Below are positions 6,023-6,146 of a stretch of DNA of 6,146 nucleotides, piece by piece. This DNA comes from Acidimicrobiia bacterium (lineage in GTDB: Bacteria; Actinomycetota; Acidimicrobiia; Spongiisociales; JAHEDJ01): NCBI GenBank assembly GCA_030598025.1, contig JAUVQS010000095.1, positions 1 through 6,146 on the forward strand, read 5' to 3'. Under the pieces are notes generated by a model. The model worked only from the letters and a program-made list of their open reading frames with translations, was not told the origin of the DNA and ran no database searches. Every line of letters starts with the position of its first letter. The first letter of the stretch is position 1. Both the position numbers and the translations under genes were made by a program.

Positions 6023-6146
6023 GTGACCACAGCGGTTGCAGAGACGGAAGGCGGGGTCGGGTCACCCGAACCCCCCGCCCTCGCACTCGTCAAAAACAAC
6101 AAGCGGTTAGGCGATGTGCGTGGCGTCGCTGACCTGACGTTGTGCA
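6023..6146 (+). CDS. ABC-transporter ATP-binding protein, N-terminal fragment (PotA-like by context)
   Basis: A GTG at 6023 opens a frame that continues past the right edge; 41 codons are visible. After a Pro/Gly-rich N-terminus, LALVKNNKRLGDVRGVADLT (residues 20-39) lines up with the first strand and A-loop region of ABC ATPases (pattern xLxxVxKRFGxVxAVDDLSL), just ahead of where the Walker A motif would come. The start is four bases after the binding-protein stop, with GGTGG eight bases upstream inside the end of that gene, so translation is probably coupled. Together they indicate an importer whose remaining subunits should lie to the right. The aromatic residue usual in the A-loop is L30 here, which is mildly unusual. 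The Walker motifs are outside the window, so the call rests on this short match and the context. Confidence 0.7.
   Translation, partial: MTTAVAETEGGVGSPEPPALALVKNNKRLGDVRGVADLTLC

Noticed and set aside
5041..6102. Minus-strand frames of 202 and 150 codons over the binding-protein gene
   Set aside because: They are antisense shadows of a clear PotD-like protein, with low-complexity or unrecognisable translations.
1..6146. CRISPR arrays, insertion sequences, tRNA or rRNA genes
   Set aside because: I saw no regularly spaced repeats, terminal inverted repeats with transposase, or tRNA/rRNA-like sequence anywhere in the window.

Overview
The window is GC-rich DNA that reads like a high-GC actinobacterium, possibly of the Acidimicrobiia type. 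This is an inference from GTG starts, GC-rich third codon positions, the Thr/Ala/Gly-rich linker after a Tat-type lipoprotein signal, and the general look of the proteins; no marker gene proves it. It holds parts of two divergent transcription units that look like one amine uptake and breakdown locus.

The leftward unit (minus strand, read from high to low coordinates) starts with a small Lrp/AsnC-family regulator (3885-4361). After a 118-base gap carrying repeated short motifs comes an 837-residue flavoprotein fused to a GcvT-like folate domain, of the dimethylglycine/sarcosine dehydrogenase type (1253-3766). A possible 26-residue mini-ORF follows (1165-1245). The last gene is a second FAD-dependent amine oxidoreductase of the DAO/PuuB type, which runs off the left edge (1-1175).

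The rightward unit starts with a strong-looking promoter (4474-4502) and a leader of about 235 bases that can fold into several GC-rich hairpins. It continues with a Tat-exported, lipid-anchored PotD-like substrate-binding protein (4744-6018). Four bases later comes the start of an ABC-transporter ATPase, cut by the right edge (6023-6146).

Inferred model: the ABC transporter brings in a polyamine or methylated amine. The two flavoproteins oxidise amines, with one-carbon units passed to tetrahydrofolate by the GcvT domain. The Lrp-type regulator senses an amino acid or amine and acts at the shared control region. That region contains a perfect 17-base palindrome just upstream of the regulator's likely start, TTGCAA repeats over the transporter promoter, and the folded leader. 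The gene families are ordinary; the least explained parts are the leader RNA, the operators and the mini-ORF.
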